This document shows, piece after piece, positions 35,701-46,464 of a DNA stretch of 64,000 nt. Position numbers and translations under genes: made by a program. The notes beneath the pieces were generated by a model. The model saw nothing but the letters and a program-made list of their open reading frames with translations. It had not been told where the DNA came from and searched no databases. The stretch is from Clavaria fumosa (taxonomy: Eukaryota; Basidiomycota; Agaricomycetes; Agaricales; Clavariaceae): contig OX637795.1 in assembly GCA_951802425.1 (NCBI GenBank), forward strand, positions 2,584,501 to 2,648,500, written 5' to 3'. How positions within the stretch are numbered: position 1 is the stretch's first letter; each line of letters starts with the position of its first letter.

Positions 35701-36971
35701 CCACATCGATGATGATGGCCTAGCAGCTGTCATGACGATCATGGCAGGTTCAAAATGGTGGGTACTGCTCCGCCGTCGCCGGGATGCTGATACGGGTGAC
35801 CATTGCGGAGATCTCTTCTCGGCCCACTCGTTCCCCCTCAATTGGGAGCACTTCAGCACAGGGAAGGAGTTTTTGGAGGCTGAGGCAGTCTATCTAAAAG
35901 CAGGGGATTCATTGTAAGTTTCTAAATATTGTCACTCGCTTCATTTAATAGCTTCCTTGCAGCTTCATGCGCCCTGGGACTCTCCATTTCGTTTTAGGCA
36001 CTGACAACACCATCATTCACAGTGGTCATTTTTATTGTGCCTTGACAATGTCTCGCAGTTGCACTGCAGCCATCCACACGACAGTCCTCAATCCCATCAT
36101 AACGAACCAGTATCATAAAACAACTCGGTCATACTTCGCAAGGATGATGTCAATGTGGGTGGACCATTTTGTTGGTGGTGCTTCAAAATATGGTATTTTA
36201 TTACTCTCCTCATGTTTTTCTGTCTTATATCTAAGTGTTTCCTAGCCTCTGCAGAAGCCCTGGCCCATATTCCAGACATCACGACAAAGCAGGGCCTTTT
36301 GGACCTCATCATGGTTGGCAACATGCTCGAGTTTGGGCATGCATTTGATCGCAACATCCCTGGCAAGAAGGCTCCACCAGCTGTCGTTGAAGAACGCAAT
36401 GTTGCGATGTGGCGATGCCGAATATTCCAGAGCTGGTTCAATAAACACTATGTCCTGGATATCGGTGGACAGGGTGTAAACCCCTGTTATATTTTCAACA
36501 AGTCTTTAATCAATTTTGCAGCTGCGACATGCTCATATGTCAAGCGATGGGAGAAGAAGACCAATCTCGGTGTCTCCCCCATGGTCGTCGCACTCGTATA
36601 CAGCCATATTTGAAGCGAATGGCAGGACCTCCTGTCACCTTTTGAAGGCTTATGTCGAAACAAGGGTCAGGCTCACAAGCTTCTATGGCCTCGTGATTTC
36701 AGGATTCTCTGGCGCGATGAGTCGCAAGTCTGGACAGAGCTTCTAGACTGGCTCGAGGAACCTATTTACACCAATGCCTTCACGCTTGAAGACAACCTCA
36801 GCGATGCTGATGACGATACTTCAGATGAAGAACCCCCAGCGAAAAGGTTGGTTGATGGTGCGTACTGCCTGCTTATATTTTCTTTCAGAGATGTTTATAT
36901 TGTATATGTCATAGATGAATCTGAAGATGATAGAGCTGACTTGAAGCGGAGGAAGCCTGGCAAGCAGTGAA
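32748..36971 (+). CDS. JmjC-like 2-oxoglutarate/Fe(II) dioxygenase-domain protein
   Basis: The start at 32748 (MSIQSSTSNTVFGAQ) lies 66 bp after a dyad shared with 10026. Many exons with introns of 45-70 nt follow. The N-terminal 500 residues are helical and unassigned. A Glu-rich stretch (34330-34530) and a basic RSGRPVRKAAMRALG follow. The cupin part (35580-36120) shows the iron-ligand phrase SMPHIDDDGLA (H-x-D), a WWVLLRRRR strand, RPGTLHFVLG and IIHSGHFYCAL with the distal histidine. The order matches JmjC proteins expanded in Agaricomycetes. The protein ends with an acidic segment and KRRKPGKQ at 36971. Histone lysine demethylase activity is possible but untested for this divergent group. 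A frame break among the many exons cannot be excluded. Confidence 0.75.
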
Positions 36972-37013
36972 ATTAGTTGTAATAATGTTTTAGAGATCTT
37001 TGGAGTGCGTTTG

Positions 37014-37200
37014 GCGCAGGGTTTTCTCACAGCAACACTCAATAATGATAAAAATTGTGATCTTAAAATTTCGCATGTGGCAGAGGTGTGTTCAGTGAGA
37101 TTTGTTGCATGATGAGATTAAGAAACACGATTGAGATATTGCTACCAAAAATACGCAGAGCTCAGAGCTCTACATATTTTTGGGTGACAACAATCTGAAA
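37014..37200. repeat. One end of a relative of the 31184 TIR element
   Basis: GAGTGCGTTTGGCGCAGG at 37014 and the following AGTGAGATT, GATTGAGATATT and TACCAAAA phrases parallel 31184-31330. The opposite end was not found, so it is truncated or diverged. Confidence 0.55.
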
Positions 37201-37387
37201 CCTGTCACCTGGACTTTGTGTGAGAATGCTCTCATTGGGAGTACTCCAGTTGTTGAATAATCTTTGTTCATTTATTAATTTATAGCCTGATTGATCTTTC
37301 TTTGAGTCCTTCACCATCAATGACAAGAACATTGAGCGTATTTCAAAATTGAGCGTATTTCAAAGTCACGTGCCATCGGCGTTACAT

Positions 37388-37437
37388 GTCACTATGTGAC
37401 AAGCAGTGAAGTACTTCGTCACGCGTCACATTGTGAC
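37388..37437. promoter_or_regulatory. 50-bp dyad/palindrome module (left TIR)
   Basis: GTCACTATGTGAC (37388-37400), GAAGTACTTC (37408-37417) and GTCACATTGTGAC (37425-37437). It lies downstream of the Ulp1-like gene. Confidence 0.85.
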
Positions 37438-37617
37438 TTGTCATACACCGCTGTACCAGCCTAGATGAATATAAAAGCCAACAAAATTTGATTCAACAGT
37501 GCAGTAAAGACAAGAGAGGGCACAGAACAGACAGTTATTAAGCATTTCTTCTCAGACATCCGAAAGAGACAGTAGGGTCTGAGAACTCGATAAGCCCTGA
37601 AACAGAAATCTACATTC

Positions 37618-39374
37618 TTACTTCTGTCTCTCGAACCATCCTTCCTCTACACTCCTTAGAATCTCACTCCTTAGCTGTTCACGGAGATTTGTGACCATCG
37701 AATGCTTCCACATGTTGTCCATGCTCAGCTCAAAACCTGAGCCATTCTGCAAAGCAATGAGAAGAATAGAAATCAAAGGTGGGTGGTCTCACCTGTACCG
37801 CATCCCAAAGTCTTTTGCCCTCTGTCATCCAAAGCCTTCCAAAATGGATTGTATAAATACCACAATCACTTCCATTTCCTTGCTTGATAACCTGTAATTA
37901 CACGATATGAGGACAAATAATAAAGCCTTAGAGAATTCACACCAACTTTCGGATAAATGACTTTGGGCAGCTTGATAGACGCCAACCCTTGGGCCTTCCC
38001 AGCAGAGTGAAAGACACCCATAATTGCAGCCTCATCTTCAGCGGGCATTTTGTCGTAAAGGCTGTCGAGGACAACTATGAAACTGTGATATTTTCTTTCC
38101 ATTATTCCACACCAATGCTAATGATCAAGAACTTACCATCCCTCTACTTCATTGCTACCTTTCATGAAGCATTGGTATGGGTTAACTACAACTATTAAGT
38201 ACCAATGTTTTCTGGAATAACAGCAGTAATCAGTTGAGAGGAAGATGGAAAAAGGAGATAATCACTTGCTTGTTGTCGCTGAAGGCTGGAATAATCCAAT
38301 ATGTATATCTCGGTGTGAGATCTGGAATCCATCTGGAAGCATTCTCTGCTCCATCTTTTCTGCTCCAAGCTCATTAGCTGATACTTCTTAAAGATTAAAA
38401 TATTTACTGTAATTTAGTAAGGAAAAATGAGCTGGCTAACCAGAATGATGCTGCTGCAGAGCCATGTTGTATCCGCACATCAGCTACTGTCTTACTGTAT
38501 AAATTTCATTATATTAGTAAGATTGCTAAGGAGCACCAATGCCTACCGTAGGGCAAAGTCCACAATGTGGTCATTGATCCACCGACCATCATCCAAGAGT
38601 TCGAGCTCTTTGACATCCATCTCAAAGTCCCCTGCAATCATTGTTTGATCTGCTAGACTACAATATATGAGAATACTTGCTATATGCAGTGAATTGAAAG
38701 CTCATCTACACTGAAGAGCTTTCCCAAATAGTTGTTGATTCTTCACTCCTTGAGACATCCATTAGATTCAGAACTACACCTGTCTCAACGGAAACTTACT
38801 CGAGATACCCCCAAGAGTCTCCAGGAAAATTGGGTTTGACAGATTGGACAAAAATGTGATATTTCTTATTATTCCACATCTCTTCATTTTGATCGAACAA
38901 AAGCATGAGCTCTCGAAACACAGCACGATCTGGAAATTATGCTCAGGCAACTGATTTTGAATAGAAGTTGGAATGAGTACTTACTTGCATCAGTCTTGTT
39001 CCAAAATTCCATCACTGAAGAAGTTGCTGGACGGACAAGATTCACGTTCAAGACCATTATGACGTGGTCTCCCTTATCCTGGGGGTCACTCATCTAGAAT
39101 GGTGAGATGCATTGGCCTGATTTCATCTGCACTTGAATCTCACCTTACAGGAATAAGCATCTCTTTCTAATCGGATGTGCACATCGGGCAATCCAGGATC
39201 TGTTAATGTCATCATTGCCCTTTAGAGAGCTATTTAGTTGTCGCACGAAGCACAGCAAACAAGAAAAGCTTACATTGCTCCCTGTACCTGCAGAGACACA
39301 TAGAGTGACTCCATCTGTTTTGTCTGTTTGTCAATGCGATAAGAGGAACAAGGGAGAATTATCGGTGAAGACAT
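37618..39374 (-). CDS. Ulp1-like (C48) cysteine protease
   Basis: Predicted SUMO/ubiquitin-like protein protease. The start at 39374 (MSSPIILPCSSY) lies about 75 bp downstream of a TATATA box. Exon 1 (39374-39274) joins the exon from 39219 in phase. Later exons give VMEFWNKTDA, FRELMLLFDQNEEMW and KYHIFVQSVKPNFPGDSWGY. The catalytic triad phrases are in order: HWYLIVVVNP (His, near 38190), FIVVLDSLYDK (Asp, near 38080) and QGNGSDCGIYTIHF (Gln and Cys, near 37880). The last exon ends VEEGWFERQK, stop 37618-37620. All triad residues are present, so the enzyme may be active. It is the only recognised gene between the TIRs. Exons between 38200 and 38800 are approximate. Confidence 0.75.
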
Positions 39375-39447
39375 TGTCGAAGTGGTGGAGATCAAAGCGA
39401 CTGTCACATCTTGTCACACGATGTTTGATCAATAAGAGAATTGCAGC

Positions 39448-39454
39448 TATATAA
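39448..39454 (-). promoter_or_regulatory. TATA box of the Ulp1-like gene
   Basis: The minus strand reads TTATATAG about 75 bp upstream of the ATG at 39374 and downstream of the 50-bp module at 39595-39644. Confidence 0.5.
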
Positions 39455-39594
39455 TTTCTGAGGCATTTACACAGAAAAATCAATAAGCAACGATACAGAG
39501 GTCTCAATTCTTAGTCTGGAACCACCCTTCCTCTACATTTGACTTGGTTGGTAATACCAATGCACATCGATTTTTTTTGAAAGGGGTGTGACAG

Positions 39595-39644
39595 GTCACA
39601 GTGTGACTTGCGTTGAAGTACTTCAACGCTGGTCACAAAGTGAC
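39595..39644. promoter_or_regulatory. 50-bp dyad/palindrome module upstream of the Ulp1-like gene
   Basis: GTCACAGTGTGAC (39595-39607), the perfect 20-bp palindrome GCGTTGAAGTACTTCAACGC (39610-39629) and GTCACAAAGTGAC (39632-39644). The two dyad centres are each 18.5 bp from the palindrome centre. Confidence 0.9.
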
Positions 39645-39728
39645 ATGTAACGCTGACTGATAAGAAACTCAATTCTTAGTCTGGAACCACCCTTCCTCTA
39701 CATTTGACTTGGTTGGTAATACCAATTC

Positions 39729-40890
39729 GAGCACCTTGCAAGATGATCCTGATGTCCATGAAGCCCATGATATTGTAGAACTCAGCATCAGTGACGAGAG
39801 CGACAGCAAGCTCAGCCTTGGAACCTCCTTCCTACATCCCCTGCCCCCACATCTGCGCCTTGCGCGCGCGGAACGTCCGACTCGCCATCGCATTTGAAAA
39901 GATTCGCAGCAGTTACCGCTCGTCAAGCACCTGGGACTACCGGCCGTTCTCACCCCCAACGAGCTCCCTGGCCCTCCTCGCCGTCGTTCCTACGACTACT
40001 ACCACCACAGCGGACGTCATTGGCGCCATCGAGAACAGTGTGCCTGGATATAGCATCTGCGCATGCCTGTGCTGACCCGCGCAGGGTCGCTGGGCGGGAA
40101 CGTCTGTCTCCTAGGCGTCAGATACAACGGCTCGTCGTCAAAGTAGAGCCCACCATCGCCCAAGTCCGTTAGGGACCCCACCGTCGCCTTGCCCCACCGT
40201 TGCCCCGCTGTCGCTTTGCCCCTACCTGCCCCACCCTACCGTTGCCTCGCCCCGCCGTCGCCTTGCCCCACCGTCACCCTGCCCCGCCATTACCTCGCTC
40301 CGCCCTGCCGTTGCCCCGCCCCGCCCCACCCCGCCCGGCCGTCGCCATCACACCTCGCCGCCGCCTCGCCTCGCTTTGCCTTGCCTTGCCTCGCTCCACC
40401 ACCTCGCCTCGCCCCGCCGCGCCCGGCCTTGTCTCACCTCGCTCCGCCTCGCCTCGCCCCTCCGCGCCCGGCCTTGCCTCGCCCCGCCGCGCCCGGCCTT
40501 GCCTCGCCCCACCAAACTCACAGAGGAAGGGCCTACGCCAACGGCAGCGGACGCGCCACCCCACCCTACCTTCGACATCAGCCACCACCTAGAAGCAGGA
40601 CTTGCACACCCCCCCATTCGACTGGGCACCGGTAGCTTTTTCCCCCATGCTGGGGTTTTTTTAACACACCCGCTGACCCCCCTTCTTACTCACTTTTCCC
40701 ACCTCCACTCCTCACACACACTAAGTGCATCCCGCGCGATGGTGCCGCACAGCGGCCCAGAGCACATGTCAAGGCATTCCCACATAGTAACAAAGAGACA
40801 GAGAACATGTAGCATACTCTAACATAGGGCGTAGCCTCAAAATGAGTATAAATAGGATTTAAAATATATGTATATATATTTATATATATA
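39729..40890 (+). mobile_element. Insertion with 11-bp target duplication and AT-rich tail
   Basis: AATACCAATTC occurs at 39718-39728 and 40891-40901, flanking 1162 bp that interrupt a copy of the TIR-element sub-terminus. The insertion ends in TATATATATTTATATATATA. A long target duplication plus simple AT tail suggests target-primed retroposition (LINE-mediated or a processed retrocopy). It begins with an acidic open stretch (DDPDVHEAHDIVELSISDES) and contains (CCTCGCCCCGCC)-type repeats at 40190-40510. No reverse transcriptase is seen. Confidence 0.6.
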
Positions 40891-40931
40891 AATACCAATT
40901 CACTTCGATTTTTTTGAAAGGGGTGTGACAA

Positions 40932-40981
40932 GTCACTATGTGACCAGCGTTGAAGTACTTCAACGCAGGTCACATAGTGAC
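40932..40981. promoter_or_regulatory. 50-bp dyad/palindrome module upstream of the 41114 gene
   Basis: GTCACTATGTGAC (40932-40944), GCGTTGAAGTACTTCAACGC (40947-40966) and GTCACATAGTGAC (40969-40981). It lies 132 bp before the ATG at 41114. Confidence 0.9.
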
Positions 40982-41113
40982 ATGTAACGCCGACAGCACG
41001 TGACTTCGAAATACCTCTTGCATCTTTGAAGCAATCAACATCACGTGTTGGAATCATTGTTCTCTTACTTCTACCTACATCCTGCGTATTGCCTCCTCAC
41101 AATCCTCAAGTAA

Positions 41114-43059
41114 ATGACCAAGTGGACAACCCCTGCTTATGTCAAGCTTCTCAAAGGCAGCCTGGAAGCATATGGGAAGGCAGACACCAAGGAACGTGCT
41201 AGTATTGTCAAGGAGATCAAGAGACAAATCCGAGACCTGGCTGAAGCTACGCAGGAACATCCCCCTGATGGCTTAAACCAGGTAAAGCAGAACTTCACAC
41301 ATCTGATTCACTTATGATTTGATGCTTTCCTTCTGCAGAAAATTCGCAACTGGCTGCATAACCATCGCAGGGTTGGGGAAGGAATGGATAATGGTTCTGA
41401 TTCTGAGCCAGGTCAAAGGCCAGGCCTCAATATTTGGAAACGCAAAAGGTGGACCTTCCAGAGTGTTGTTGAGCAGCATGAGAAGGAAAAAATCAATGCC
41501 CGCGCAGAAGAGCTCTCAAAGGCTGAGAGAGGCACAATAGACTTCTTATCCGCATACCGTCGAGCCAGGACTCAAATTTGCCAGGAGTTGTCAACACAGG
41601 AACAGCTTGAATATGAAGGCTTGGCTGAGAAGTGGAATACAGAGCCTGTACCGTCTAATATTCAAAGAGAGTGAGTGAATCTCTGCATGTTATTCATTTG
41701 CAACTTATGTCAGCTGTTTCCTTTACTGTAAGATTGGCTTCGCGAAAGTTTATGCATAATGCTTTGGAGTTTTCCCGGTTGGCCAAAGAGCAGATGGGAG
41801 TAGAGATTTTTATGTTGGCTGGTTGGCAAGATGACAAAGGGCAGATCAAGAAGGCAAAGTGAGTGTTTTCTATGAGGTGTTCTACATTCCTGACTAATGT
41901 GTATGTTCTTGAATTTCTCTTAGAGTCCAGACGCCAGGACCCTCCACTGCTGGGTTCAAGGATGTGTTTCAACAGACAGGAGATGTTGTTTGGCAAAAAT
42001 GGGATGAGTATTTAGGGGATATGTGGAACAGTAAGTGTGCTCTGTACAATTGTGTCTAAGAAGAGCTCTAATCTGAGTTCAGAGGATGCAACAAGGCCAC
42101 AAAATGATGATTGGGATGCTGTGCTTCTCTCTAAGAGAACAGATACAAGCGTCCCATGGGATCTTGCAAAAGACAAGGATGGTTGGCCATTACTACCTCT
42201 AGAGTTGGCACTTCCCTTGGCTCAGCTCAAGGAGATCTTGAGATCATGTTTTACTATTGCATACCATAAGCTTTTCACATTTCATTATTTCATAAATTGA
42301 AAAAATGTTGTATTTTGTAGGCAAGAAAAGTAACAACAAGAAGGCTGCTGTTCCATGGCTGCAAATATCTGACAACCCAAGTGCCTTTATACAAGCACAA
42401 TACATTCCTAAAGGAGTACACATCCGTGAGCCCTCAAAAATGCAATCAGCAGATGTGAGAAGGCTTTGTTCCTTCCTCCACCATCGACAAACTCTAGGTC
42501 AAAGGGTCCTTGAGTTCAAGACTGTTCTACCCACCCATAGGAGAGGGAAGGCCTTAAGGGATGCAGACAAGAGTCATACACAAGATACTGACAATGAAGT
42601 GTCAAGGCTGTCTCAAACAGCTAAGCATATCTGGCTTGTCTCTGAAGTGTAAGATCTTTTCTCACCTGAAAATATCATTGACTAATGTGAGTCAGATCCA
42701 GTTCAGAGAAACCAGTCAATAACAGTGATAGAGAAGACACTGATGAAGACCATGCTGGTGATGACGAGGACACTACAGATGAAGACAGTGCCAATTATGA
42801 AGAGGACACTGATGACGATATTGGTGGACAATCATATGAGATGGCCAATTTAAATATACTGGAGGAGGTGCAGGAGAGGCAGAGGGATCAATTGCAAGTG
42901 GAGAGTGAGGTGGAGAATGATCAGCAGTTTGGCTCGCTGAAGAAGAAAAGAGCCAGAGATGAGAAGGAGCCTCATCTTTCATACCGAACACGAAGCAAGA
43001 GGAAAGCATCCATGGAGGCAAAGCAGCGGGTGCTAAGACCCAGGGCAAAAAGGCGGTAG
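41114..43059 (+). CDS. Unnamed Agaricomycete-expanded nuclear protein
   Basis: The start at 41114 (MTKWTTPAYVKLLKGSLEAYG) is followed by about seven exons with introns of 50-60 nt (for example 41282-41338 and near 41673-41730). Conserved-looking features are KRKRWTFQSVVEQHEKEKI, EYEGLAEKWNTEPVP and GVEIFMLAGWQDDKGQIKKAK. This order is found in a large Agaricomycete family with no assigned function. The C-terminus is acidic (EDTDEDHAGDDEDTTDEDS), then strongly basic (YRTRSKRKAS...RPRAKRR), suggesting a nuclear, DNA- or RNA-contacting protein. It sits directly beside a 50-bp module and the right TIR of the Ulp1 element. No broken frame was noticed. Confidence 0.6.
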
Positions 43060-43600
43060 TTCTTTTTGACAAATGTATATTTATTGATTTCATAGCCCTA
43101 CAAGTGTGAATAATGCACATTGTAGATTAAGTTTTCATATCCATGCATTTCAGAAAGGACAATCAAATGGATCAGTATCTTGAGAAATGGCAATCCAATG
43201 TCTTTGAATTAGAACATTGTTTAAATCTATGATATAGAACTTTACTTTGACAGGTTTTCATTGTTTAAAATCTACCCCTTGTCAAACAAATATCATAGGA
43301 AATACAAGAGACATCTCAAGGCATACCTAGTATGTTGGTTCCTTCATATTATTCTCAAATTGAGTGAATCTATTGAGAGTAACTATCTGGGTAAAGCTGC
43401 TGATAACAATGTATTAATATGAGGGGGTGTAAATGAATGGGAGTTGATCAATGCTGTAGAAATGAAGACAAGGGTGTTAGCATTTGCAAAGGTGGTTTAA
43501 GATATACAAGAAGGGGATACTGATGCAGTATGCTTGCCCATTTCGTAAGAGGCAATTCATTGTGACTGAAATAATAATGGTGATTGTTTCCATATGCAGA
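43060..43600. other. AT-rich spacer without recognisable gene
   Basis: No gene, RNA or structured repeat was recognised. Confidence 0.4.
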
Positions 43601-44760
43601 TTGTTCAATACTTGTAGAGAGGGGATATTTGAAGTTATGTAGACTGAAGAATAACCATCCAGGCTAAGCCCTTTGTAAAGGCATCTTAATATCAGGTGTT
43701 CCAGATGAGTGGGTGGTTCATTGGGGCTAGAAATAACATTATATGATCATTATTGAAATGTTATGATATGCAGGTAGAGCATATTTAACATGGGATTAGG
43801 CTTGGAGAATACTGAGTCAAGCCCTTCATGAAGAGGTATTAATATCAAATAATCAACCTCCAGAGGTGTCTGCTGTGACTGGGAACATAGAAAGAAGGCT
43901 ATGTTGAGTGAAGTAAAACCATCTGGGAACCCCTTGGGAAGGGCATATTCAAATGAAGAAATCCAGATGGGTGGCTCATTGGGGTTGGAATAATAATAAT
44001 AGGGTTGCTCAGGATTCATGATTTTGATCTGCAAGGAAGGGATATTTGACATGAAATGCAGACCTGAGAATGACCATCTCAGCTGAGCCCTTTGTAAAGG
44101 CATATTCATATCAGGTAGTCCAGATGGGTGAGTGGTTTATTGAGGTGGTGAAGATGAGATTATAGACAATACCATTGCAGCAAGTTGTTTCATATTTAGG
44201 ATAGTAGTATAGAACCTGAAATGCAGCTGAATTAACTTCTGATGATCTACCTCACAAATCATTTTCTGCTGCTGATAAAATAAGAGCAACAGTGCTACTT
44301 ATACAAGAATATGGAGCTAGCATATACAAGAGTATTGAGCTTGGATATACAGTCAAGAATGTAGGCTTTGGCTGGGCCTATTTTAAGGGCACCCACAATA
44401 TCAAGTTATCTGTATTTCTAGATTTAGTTTTTGGGTGACCTAAGCAGTTAACCCAGATTTCAGGTGTGACAATGTGTCACAATGTGACAGGCGATGAAGT
44501 ACTTCAACGCTAGTCACACTGTGACATGTCACACCTAACATTCAATAATGAACAATTTATTGTAGGGTGTCATATTAAATAAGGGGACATTTGATATAGG
44601 ATGTTGGATGCAGAATAATTGTCTGGGCTAAGCTCTTCTTGCTCAGGTACATTGGTATTACTACAGTATCTGGTAATTTAGATGAGTGAGCAGTGCATTA
44701 GGGCTGGAAAATCATAATACGGGTGCTACCAGATGTAAGGTAGTGATATTAGACCTGGAA
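43600..44760. repeat. Diverged repeats
   Basis: The phrase order AAGCCCTTTGTAAAGGCAT, ATATCAGGT, CCAGATGAGTGGG..GGTTCATTGGGGCT recurs in diverged form near 43665, 43925, 44090 and 44630. It appears to be an old tandem array. No gene is supported. Confidence 0.6.
44464..44538. repeat. Isolated 50-bp module within a short inverted repeat
   Basis: AGGTGTGACA...TGTCACACCT flank the module. The dyads are GTCACAATGTGAC (44476-44488) and GTCACACTGTGAC (44513-44525) with GAAGTACTTC at 44496-44505. The 75-bp unit is nearly self-complementary and stands alone within AT-rich DNA, like a minimal MITE. Confidence 0.85.
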
Positions 44761-45182
44761 TGCAGGTTGAAGAATATTATTCTGAGCCAAGCCCTACTGA
44801 CCTGGGCCAAGCCTATTTTAAAGGCCCCATGCATATCAAGTCATCTGAACCTCTAGTTACCAATTTTGGGTGACCTAAGATCTCGGCCCAGCCTATTATG
44901 TAATATCTCGGCCGACGCTCGGCTGGGCCTATAAGATGGCCACCAGTCAAAATGGGCTGGCCCTATAAGATGGGGTTTGGGTACGCTGAAGGGTGTGCAT
45001 CAGTGACTGAGGGGTCTGACTCTTCGTCATGGTCTGGGGGTCCGGACACACTTGGAGTTGGAGTATTGTCGGCTGGTTCTGGAATGTCGATGTCATCAGC
45101 AACAGGAGGTGGAAGTCGAGCACCGGATCATGTAGTGGGCATTGTTAAGTTTGTATATACAAGGTTTGCAGTTCGAATATAC

Positions 45183-45870
45183 TGTCACGGTCCTATCAAG
45201 TTAGTAGCGAAGGGGTTAGTGGAGCGGAGATGTTTTATTGGAGTCTGATCGGGGTCCAATATCGGAGAAACGGAGAAGTAAGTAGAGAAGGAGGAGACTT
45301 ATGGGACTGCGGCCTCAATGTATGTGTTGTGCCACCACGTATATACGTGTCCCTATTTTATCAAACAGAAACAATACCCAAGAGAGAATCAGAATGTAAG
45401 TCAAACTCCGAAGTTGATCGGAGTCCACCAGAGTTGCTCGGAGTTGGTCGGATGACGTGGAGAACATCGAGGATGATGAGGACGAAAGCTCAGAGATGTT
45501 TAGGATCAAGAGACATTAATATTCGAACTGAGGAGCAGGGAGATACAGGTGGAAACTTATACTGCAAGGACAGAGTATAGGAGTAATGTGAAACAATGTA
45601 CATATCAAATTACTAGGAGAGTTTCACCACAAGTGCCTGTGCAATTTTCATGGAACAAAGAAATAACAACAAAAATAACTCCCATGGGTCGAGGGTATCC
45701 TCTCAATGGTAAACAGAACAAGGGGATGGAGGGAGAAGGTTCTAGAATGAGGTCCGAACCGGTGGAGTGAAGTCCGATGAAGGTGCGGAGCAGAGCGCAT
45801 GGAGTTATGGCAGAGCAGATCGGAGTTGGTACGGAGCTCGGAGTCCGGAGCGGGGGTTGTGCTTATGCAA
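45183..45870. repeat. LTR relic related to 14150-14976
   Basis: It starts TGTCACGGTCCTATCAAG, the inverse of the end of the relic at 14976, and shares several collinear phrases with that copy. The right end is unclear. No coding sequence of a retroelement is attached. Confidence 0.55.
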
Positions 45871-46062
45871 GCAGATGGGGTCGTAACATGCCCATTCCTA
45901 GCTATGGCTGTAGCCCTCTTTGTGTCAAAGGGGGCATGTGCGCAGGCCATCAAAGGGAGAGTCCTCCCTGTATGATGTTCCAGGCACTGGAACACAAAAA
46001 TAACGCCAACTGTCACGCAGACGATTGAGGCGTTTGTAGACTCCAGAGTCTCTGTTGAGGAA

Positions 46063-46464
46063 ATGGAGCTCTGGGACGAATTTGTACTCATGTGGGCATG
46101 CGAGTACATACAAAAGGGGAATGTCCCCTTGGACGATGATATCCAGCTAGCACTGGGTGAACAGGAGAAGCCTCCTGTACCTCCCTGGACATATGCACTG
46201 CTAGAGTGCATAGGGCGCAGGGCGTGTCCGTGCTGTCTTCAGTTGAGTGAGAAGACGGGAGACAAATGGAGGGGCAATGCACCCCTGGAAGATGGTGGAA
46301 GCACATCCACTGTTAGAAACCCCCTAGGGCTACCTATTGGGGGTTTAACAATATCCCAGACAGAGGGTGTGGGGCCCTCTCAAAAACAAAAAAAGAAAGC
46401 GGCTAAGTCATCAGCCACTAAGGCCATGAAGAGGCCTGTTGTGTCATTGCCCAAACTGGAGTGA
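46063..46464 (+). CDS. Small ORF of unknown origin
   Basis: 134 codons, MELWDEFVLMWACEYIQKGN at the start and Lys-rich at the end (KQKKKAAKSSATKAMKR). An upstream open stretch ending at 46027 suggests it may be one exon of a longer gene. Its 3' part overlaps a putative LTR (46311). No family recognised. Confidence 0.25.
   Translation: MELWDEFVLMWACEYIQKGNVPLDDDIQLALGEQEKPPVPPWTYALLECIGRRACPCCLQLSEKTGDKWRGNAPLEDGGSTSTVRNPLGLPIGGLTISQTEGVGPSQKQKKKAAKSSATKAMKRPVVSLPKLE

Larger units (their letters stand above)
37355..41014. mobile_element. TIR element carrying a Ulp1-like protease
   Basis: The left end (37355 onward, GTATTTCAAAGTCACGTG, then GGCGTTACATGTCAC at 37378) is matched inversely by the right end (GTGACATGTAACGCC...CACGTGACTTCGAAATAC, to 41014). 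Both ends carry the 50-bp dyad module. A further right-type end lies at 39595-39653, followed by a second copy of sub-terminal sequence (39668-39726, copy of 39503-39561) interrupted by the insertion at 39729-40890. No transposase was found between the ends, and no clear target duplication. Confidence 0.7.

Noticed and set aside
40189..40635. Pro/Ala-rich open frames in the CCTCGCC repeat
   Set aside because: Repeat composition keeps several frames open on both strands at once.
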